A DNA stretch of 8,612 nucleotides from UBA1738 sp045538755 (GTDB taxonomy: Bacteria > Bacillota > Clostridia > UBA1381), in assembly GCA_045538755.1 (NCBI GenBank), contig JAZQEC010000021.1, positions 1 through 8,612 of the forward strand. Reading direction: 5' to 3'. Every line of letters starts with the position of its first letter. The first letter of the stretch is position 1. The position numbers were made by a program, and so were the translations under genes. Below, one piece after another: positions 5,215 through 8,612 of the stretch. The notes beneath the pieces are model-generated. The model saw nothing but the letters and a program-made list of their open reading frames with translations. It did not search any database and had not been told where the DNA came from.

Positions 5215-5238
5215 AAAATATGCTCTACAACATACTTT
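5215..5238. promoter_or_regulatory. Imperfect 24-bp palindrome, second candidate operator
   Basis: This site aligns without gaps to the perfect palindrome at 772-795, differing at three positions (5223, 5225, 5235). The right half ACAACATA is unchanged. It lies in the same position relative to the -33 element. It directly adjoins the terminator of the nuclease gene at 5240-5276. Confidence 0.65.
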
Positions 5239-5239
5239 G

Positions 5240-5276
5240 AAAAAAAATCCCTTCCCTGCATCACTGCAAAGAAGGG
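5240..5276 (-). terminator. Intrinsic terminator after the nuclease gene
   Basis: On the minus strand CCCTTC pairs with GAAGGG, with an inner TGCA-GTGA-TGCA stem in the loop. Eight T residues follow, one base after the stem. It lies 35 bases past the nuclease stop and ends the smalltalk-P5-nuclease unit. Confidence 0.85.
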
Positions 5277-5311
5277 TACGTTCATCGACATGAATTCTAG
5301 TAACTATGAAG

Positions 5312-5878
5312 TCATCTATTAAATATAAACCAACAACCTATAACAGAATCATTCCTATTCAACCATGCTGCCTTGAAATAGGCATGAGGTACAGCTATAT
5401 TGTGTTGTCCTATATGAATTGTGTCGCGGTTTAAGAAGATAGGTACAACCAAGACTTTGAGACTATCGTATTGCATCAGATGTTGTCTAGTCCATTTCTC
5501 AGTCTGTAACCATGAGCCGACGTTCAGCGCTGCAGTCTGAGGTGCAATATTCGATATTCTGAAAGTCTGCTGCATCATGTCAATATTATTGGATCGGTCA
5601 GCAGCAGGACACAAATGCCCTCGATGGTAGCCGCTTTTGGTGTAGTCTTCATGGGTGGCTCTGATTCCTTCAACATCTTCGTCTTTCTTGAATTTCCACG
5701 ATGGATTTCTTTTGATTGTACCTATATCTTTACGAGTTAATAACCATTCCACTTGTGATGGCACTTGCAGTGTTGTATCATACACACTTCTATACTCTGG
5801 ATATTGTATAACAATTCGCTGAGCAGAGCACACTAGTGATACTAGCAACATCAGAAGTATTTCTATGATTCTTTCCAT
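5312..5878 (-). CDS. Secreted DNA/RNA non-specific endonuclease (NUC1 family), probably shortened
   Basis: This 188-aa protein of the beta-beta-alpha metal nuclease family cleaves DNA and RNA without sequence specificity. Residues 1-20 are a hydrophobic signal peptide (IIEILLMLLVSLVCSAQ), so it is exported. The catalytic block is YHRGHLCPAADR (84-95), in which His88 would be the general base; the usual Asp of DRGH is His85. SNIAPQ (109-114) supplies the metal-binding Asn110. LNVGSWLQTEKWTR (118-131) is the conserved helix, and VPHAYFKA (163-170) the late strand. It ends soon after, at CWFIFNR, which is shorter than usual. Another frame continues with IDDFIVTRIHVDE, so a frameshift may have removed the C-terminus. 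It starts eight bases after the P5-like gene. Confidence 0.85.
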   Translation of the reverse strand: MERIIEILLMLLVSLVCSAQRIVIQYPEYRSVYDTTLQVPSQVEWLLTRKDIGTIKRNPSWKFKKDEDVEGIRATHEDYTKSGYHRGHLCPAADRSNNIDMMQQTFRISNIAPQTAALNVGSWLQTEKWTRQHLMQYDSLKVLVVPIFLNRDTIHIGQHNIAVPHAYFKAAWLNRNDSVIGCWFIFNR

Positions 5879-5886
5879 ATTTGTTC

Positions 5887-6288
5887 CTACAAAAGGTAAT
5901 TATCCCACACTGATTGTATAATACGAATAGGTATATTCATCTGGGACTCTATCTGTGCCATTGCTTTGACGATACTGCATATAGTATCTCTATCACTGAC
6001 CTTGATATTTTCAGAATTCATGATACCTACCTTTGTCACTACATAAGCCACATACGACTCTGTATCATTCTCGCATGGTGGTGCCCAGCGATATATTATC
6101 TTACGAATCGAGTTGCAAGAGTAGTGCTGAATGTATCGACGGATTAATTTGAGTGCCGCACGAATTCCATACTCGATATTATCAAATATGATAAAATCAG
6201 TGTCGTTCTGAGATTTACTCATACCTAACCATTTATCAGCGGTACGTCGTATATTCAGTGGGTTATTATTTCTCTCTCCTCTTGTCAT
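5887..6288 (-). CDS. Phage P5-like peptidoglycan hydrolase (lysozyme-like)
   Basis: This 133-aa protein probably cuts bacterial cell wall peptidoglycan during entry or exit. The opening RGERNNNPLNIRR (3-15) is the hallmark of this phage family, often annotated 'structural protein P5' after the muralytic P5 of phage phi6. It is followed by the family blocks DFIIFDNIEYGIRAALKLI (31-49) and IIYRWAPPCENDTESYVAYV (64-83). The length is normal. There is no signal peptide, so export would need a holin-like partner or particle delivery. It begins three bases after the smalltalk gene and eight bases before the nuclease gene. The family call is strong; whether it is a virion enzyme or an endolysin is open. 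Confidence 0.85.
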   Translation of the reverse strand: MTRGERNNNPLNIRRTADKWLGMSKSQNDTDFIIFDNIEYGIRAALKLIRRYIQHYSCNSIRKIIYRWAPPCENDTESYVAYVVTKVGIMNSENIKVSDRDTICSIVKAMAQIESQMNIPIRIIQSVWDNYLL

Positions 6289-6291
6289 AGC

Positions 6292-6399
6292 TTAATTAAG
6301 TGGCATTCCTGTACATGCCTGTGTAAGTGCACCACCTATGGCGCTAAGAATTGCTATTGCAACCTTGATAATTGCATCTATAACTTTCTTCTTTTCCAT
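6292..6399 (-). CDS. Smalltalk-type small protein (35 aa)
   Basis: ATG at 6399 opens a 35-codon frame with TAA at 6292-6294. The protein has a Lys-rich start MEKKKVIDAIIK, a hydrophobic Ala/Ile segment (VAIAILSAIGGALT) and a single Cys at residue 29. Length, layout and position before a wall hydrolase match the Bacteroidota 'smalltalk' proteins, which are usually next to an N-acetylmuramoyl-L-alanine amidase. The hydrophobic stretch could insert in a membrane, so a holin-like role is attractive but unproven. The next ATG follows after three bases, which implies coupling with the P5-like hydrolase. The gene starts 16 bases after the terminator at 6416-6456, so it may depend on read-through. 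Confidence 0.7.
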   Translation of the reverse strand: MEKKKVIDAIIKVAIAILSAIGGALTQACTGMPLN

Positions 6400-6415
6400 G
6401 ATTCTATATGAGTTT

Positions 6416-6456
6416 AAAAAAAGTGGCAGGTTCTGCCGTGCAGATCACCCGCCACT
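6416..6456 (-). terminator. Strong intrinsic terminator after the DUF6266-like gene
   Basis: On the minus strand AGTGGCGGGT pairs with ACCTGCCACT (10 bp with one G-U pair). The loop holds a further CTGC-ACG-GCAG hairpin. Seven T residues follow. No promoter is visible between it and the smalltalk gene, so it probably lowers, rather than abolishes, expression of the hydrolase-nuclease genes relative to the DUF6266-like gene. Confidence 0.9.
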
Positions 6457-6487
6457 AGTTTAGATGTTCACAACTAACCTTATCTGA

Positions 6488-7468
6488 TTAGCTTTCGTCT
6501 GTACCATCACCCGAAGGGATGTTGAACACTGCGATGAGGTCTGTCATACCTTCAAGAGTGAAAGTATAATTTGCGCTTGTAGATACGTAGCCTGGCTGAC
6601 CTGCAATCTGCCAACCTGCAAATGTGTTTGGAGCGGTTGGAGTAGCTGTTACGGTTACTTGGTCGCCAATAGCGAATACACCTGCACCTGTTGCAGTACC
6701 ACCATTGCCTGCAGTCACATATACACGTGCCTGTCCTTCAAGAACACTTTCAGTCTCTGATTCTCCGCGATACAGAGTAACGCCGCGAGTAGCAGAGTAA
6801 ATGAGACCTGATGTTGAATTCATGATGTCTGAAAGAAGGGATGCTGCATCAACTCCGTTCGCAACTTGGAAGTTGTAGTAAGCAGCCTTTGATGATGCAT
6901 TTGCAGCCTTGATACCAACAGCCCAAATTACCAACTCATCAGCAGTCGTTGCGAACTCAGCCATAAAGCCGTATGTATCGTCCTTTTCACGTACCAACTT
7001 CTGACCATAGAGAGCGAGACGACCTTCGTCTGTCTTCTTGTAAACACAGAAGTAGATACCTACGATGTCAGATGCAACCTCCTCAGTGAAGGTAATCTGC
7101 AGTTTCTGATTGATTGAACGAGCAACATGGAGAGCAGGAATACCTGCATTACCGTCTGCTAGCTGCACATTGTCGAGGATGATTGAAGCTTTGTCACCGC
7201 TGTAGTAAGCCTGCTTGAGGTTAGCAGCGATGAACTGATTACGACCACTGACGGGACCATTACCGGTGTAGAAGATACTTCCACTTACCTGTGCAGCCAA
7301 CTGAGTGATAAGTTTCATCTTTGAGCGCTGTGCAACTTGTGCAGCAGTCTGGGGGTTTGTAACTGAGATTGGTTTTTCACGCATCACCTGCTGACCCTTA
7401 GAAACGGAGTAAACAATACCTCCGATTTTGCCGACCATCTTTCCGAGGGTGGGATTTACTTTTGCCAT
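6488..7468 (-). CDS. DUF6266-like protein with C-terminal B-repeat domain, candidate structural protein
   Basis: The 326-aa protein begins MAKVNPTLGKMVGKIGGIVY and continues SVSKGQQVMREKP, then NPQTAAQVAQRSKMKLIT (38-55). This is the N-terminal pattern of Bacteroidota DUF6266 proteins (GKxGxxVY...GxxVxRxxP...QxxQRxxM). Residues 95-240 are strand-rich with aromatic residues (IVGIYFCVYKKT, YGFMAEFATTADELVIWAVG). Residues 248-316 form a divergent InlB/Listeria-Bacteroides B-repeat (RVYVTAGNGG...ITVTATP-like...FAGW...YTFTLEGMTDLIAVF), common on surface and phage adhesins. There is no signal peptide. It has its own promoter, is followed by a strong terminator and is GC-richer than its neighbours, as expected for a highly expressed gene. 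A particle or appendage protein is plausible. Function is not established. Confidence 0.7.
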   Translation of the reverse strand: MAKVNPTLGKMVGKIGGIVYSVSKGQQVMREKPISVTNPQTAAQVAQRSKMKLITQLAAQVSGSIFYTGNGPVSGRNQFIAANLKQAYYSGDKASIILDNVQLADGNAGIPALHVARSINQKLQITFTEEVASDIVGIYFCVYKKTDEGRLALYGQKLVREKDDTYGFMAEFATTADELVIWAVGIKAANASSKAAYYNFQVANGVDAASLLSDIMNSTSGLIYSATRGVTLYRGESETESVLEGQARVYVTAGNGGTATGAGVFAIGDQVTVTATPTAPNTFAGWQIAGQPGYVSTSANYTFTLEGMTDLIAVFNIPSGDGTDES

Positions 7469-7527
7469 AGTGAAAAATGTTTTTAAAAGGTTAATAGATT
7501 ATGAAAAGAGGTTACTTGAACCTGCTG

Positions 7528-7558
7528 CAAATATAGAAAATCGAAAATTTTCAGACAA
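7528..7558 (-). promoter_or_regulatory. Promoter of the DUF6266-like gene
   Basis: On the minus strand TATATTTG (7535-7528) matches TAnnTTTG, with TTG (7558-7556) 20 bases upstream. The 10-bp palindrome GAAAATTTTC (7543-7552) lies between the two elements and could be a regulatory site. The leader is about 55-60 bases and ends in an A/T-rich stretch before the ATG, which favours strong translation in Bacteroidota. Confidence 0.7.
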
Positions 7559-7670
7559 GGGTCAGCATTGCGTCAATCGTCTGTCAGACATGAGTTAGGG
7601 TTGATTTTTTAACATTTCAGATTTCTGAAAAATTGGTAATTTTGATGGTAGAGTATCGGTTTTAGATTTA

Positions 7671-7743
7671 ACATTTGTAAATAAAGTTTAACTTTGTAAA
7701 TTTTCCAAATGTAAATAAATGTCATGTCAATTTTACATTTGTA
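7671..7743. repeat. Repeated ACATTTG/CAAATGT motifs in AT-rich DNA
   Basis: ACATTTGTA occurs at 7671-7679 and 7735-7743. CAAATGTAAA at 7706-7715 is inverted relative to TTTACATTTG at 7732-7741. The cluster lies upstream of the DUF6266-like promoter and could bind a regulator or ease strand opening. Confidence 0.5.
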
Positions 7744-7805
7744 TATATTTCTTATAATATAAACAATACCTTAGAGCCGTAGGCGGTTAAAAATAAATAA
7801 TGATA

Positions 7806-7993
7806 AGTCCAACTCCGTATGGCGCGGGCGGGGGGCAAGGGCAGCACTTTTACAAAGTTGCCAATGTGGGTGGCTCTGGTGTTGTGTGGGCGGGTGGTAT
7901 AACTAAACTATGTGGGGTGATATTGGCAACTTTGTATATGTGCGGGTGTGGCTTTGGGCTTGCCGTGGGTGGATAGTCCAATACCGGATGGCG
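7806..7993. repeat. Imperfect 19-bp direct repeats flanking an inverted repeat
   Basis: AGTCCAACTCCGTATGGCG (7806-7824) recurs as AGTCCAATACCGGATGGCG (7975-7993), with three mismatches. The pair frames the inverted repeat at 7851-7936 symmetrically (26 and 38 bases away). A framed hairpin like this resembles protein-binding sites at origins or recombination sites. Confidence 0.6.
7851..7936. repeat. 15-bp perfect inverted repeat
   Basis: TACAAAGTTGCCAAT (7851-7865) is exactly inverted at 7922-7936, with 56 G/T-rich bases between. The two strands of the interval differ greatly in composition. No ORF is enclosed. Confidence 0.85.
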
Positions 7994-8031
7994 TGCGCGG
8001 GTTAGGGGTGTGAGGGCATGGGGGGCTTTGT

Positions 8032-8051
8032 GGGAGGGGTGGGTTGTTGGG
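8032..8051 (+). other. G-quadruplex motif
   Basis: Runs GGG, GGGG, GGG and GGG with loops of 1, 1 and 5 bases, and a further run of six G at 8020-8025. It lies 16 bases before the long inverted repeat at 8068-8307. Confidence 0.55.
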
Positions 8052-8067
8052 AGTGTGTGGGCGCGGG

Positions 8068-8307
8068 GTAATCAAAGCTGAGTCTGCATGAAGATATAAA
8101 GCAGGGTGGATATAAACTATGACCTAACCTATTTTAAACACATGGTTTTTGAAGGAATATTATGTCTAAATATCGTGCGGGGGTAGGGGGACCCGCCATA
8201 TTTAACATAATATCCCCTTCAAATAATTCAAAATTGCGACCTCGATGGGCGCATTTTTGAGGGTGGGCGGGTGTTTTATTTCTTCATGCAGACTCAGCTT
8301 TGATTAC
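8068..8307. repeat. 240-bp element bounded by 27-33-bp inverted repeats
   Basis: The arm 8068-8094 is the exact reverse complement of 8281-8307 (27 bp). With one mismatch the match extends to 33 bp (8068-8100 and 8275-8307). The interior has no ORF but contains a long hairpin (8148-8223) and a smaller near-inverted repeat AAAATTGCG/CGCATTTTT (8231-8257). The architecture suggests a folded ssDNA or RNA element, a recombination site, or a miniature inverted-repeat element. No clear target duplication flanks it, which argues against simple transposition. Confidence 0.85.
8148..8223. repeat. Long bulged hairpin at the centre of the 240-bp element
   Basis: Four stacked stems with small bulges: TTTGAAGG/CCTTCAAA, ATATTATGT/ACATAATAT, TAAATAT/ATATTTA and GCGGG/CCCGC. 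The apical loop is about nine bases (8183-8191). In total 29 base pairs form in 76 bases. The structure is likely stable in ssDNA or RNA of either strand. Confidence 0.8.
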
Positions 8308-8480
8308 TGCTTGTGGGCGGGCGTGGGCTGACGGGTGGGCGCGTGGATAAAGATTTCCCACCAACCATCTAAAATCCAAAATCATAAAAAATTCAAAAGC
8401 CTTCTCGGCTAAGCTCCCGCACCTGCAGGTAAGAAATGCTTTCGCGGTCGCAAGACGTTTTCCCCCGTCCTACAAAGACC

Positions 8481-8612
8481 GGCTGCCCGACCGGCTGCCC
8501 GACCGGCTGCCCGACCGGCTGCCCGACCGGCTGCCCGACCGGCTGCCCGACCGGCTGCCCGACCGGCTGCCCGACCGGCTGCCCGACCGGCTGCCCGACC
8601 GGCTGCCCGACC
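8481..8612. repeat. Tandem array of 11 copies of the 12-mer (right end)
   Basis: This is identical to bases 1-132. The unique sequence before it ends in AAAGACC, whose last four bases match the end of the repeat unit. If the molecule is circular this is the same array as at the left end, not a second one. Confidence 0.97.

Larger units (their letters stand above)
7559..8480. other. Non-coding region: AT-rich half, then G-rich half with inverted repeats
   Basis: No gene is supported. From 7559 to about 7800 the DNA is AT-rich, with repeated TTTACATTTG motifs and TAnnTTTG-like sites on the plus strand (7637-7644, 7689-7696) that could start transcription towards the array. From about 7801 to 8340 the plus strand is strongly G/T-rich with several inverted repeats (listed separately). 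From 8341 to 8480 it becomes mixed, includes the palindrome ACCTGCAGGT (8421-8430), and leads into the 12-mer array. Confidence 0.6.

Noticed and set aside
8068..8307. MITE or insertion sequence
   Set aside because: There is no target-site duplication directly outside the arms and no transposase. The flanks share only TGTGGGCG-like G-rich text at unequal distances.
1..8612. tRNA, rRNA, resistance, conjugation or integration genes
   Set aside because: Nothing recognisable was seen on either strand by reading; a covariance-model search was not possible here.

Overview
The window looks like a nearly complete small circular replicon from a Bacteroidota host, probably a gut Bacteroidales species. 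Four things point there: promoter-like sites of the form TTTC/TTG, 19-20 bases, TAnnTTTG; a 'smalltalk'-type small protein; a DUF6266-like protein; and a phage P5-like lysozyme. The first and last 132 bases are identical, 11 exact copies each of the 12-mer GGCTGCCCGACC. Closing the sequence on that repeat gives a circle of about 8.48 kb. The true copy number is uncertain, because an assembler collapses arrays of this kind. A linear molecule with terminal direct repeats is the alternative.

All convincing genes lie on the minus strand, so transcription runs from high to low coordinates. From 7468 downward: (1) a DUF6266-like protein with a C-terminal B-repeat domain, with its own promoter and a strong intrinsic terminator; (2) smalltalk protein, P5-like peptidoglycan hydrolase and a secreted NUC1-type nuclease, ending in a second terminator; (3) a promoter and six tightly packed small genes (unknown 78 aa, 37-aa membrane protein, unknown 128 aa, ASCH-domain protein, 70-aa helical protein, 85-aa unknown); (4) a rolling-circle type replication initiation protein and a small SSB-like protein, ending in a third terminator; (5) a short separate unit of one or two tiny genes (42 aa and perhaps 68 aa) with promoter and terminator. 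The promoters of units 3 and 5 share a palindromic upstream element, so they are probably co-regulated.

About 2.4 kb is non-coding. Part (714-1591) separates units 4 and 5; the rest (7469-8480, then 1-374 across the junction) flanks the array. These stretches are G-rich on the plus strand and hold direct repeats, G-quadruplex motifs, hairpins, candidate iterons and a nested inverted repeat of about 240 bp. This is probably where replication origin or packaging functions lie.

Rolling-circle Rep plus an SSB-like protein, a possible structural protein followed by a terminator, and an adjacent wall-hydrolase module suggest a small phage-like, possibly ssDNA, element. I see no Zot-type ATPase, relaxase, integrase, recognisable classical capsid gene or antibiotic resistance gene. 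Whether it is a phage, a satellite or a cryptic plasmid cannot be settled from the sequence.
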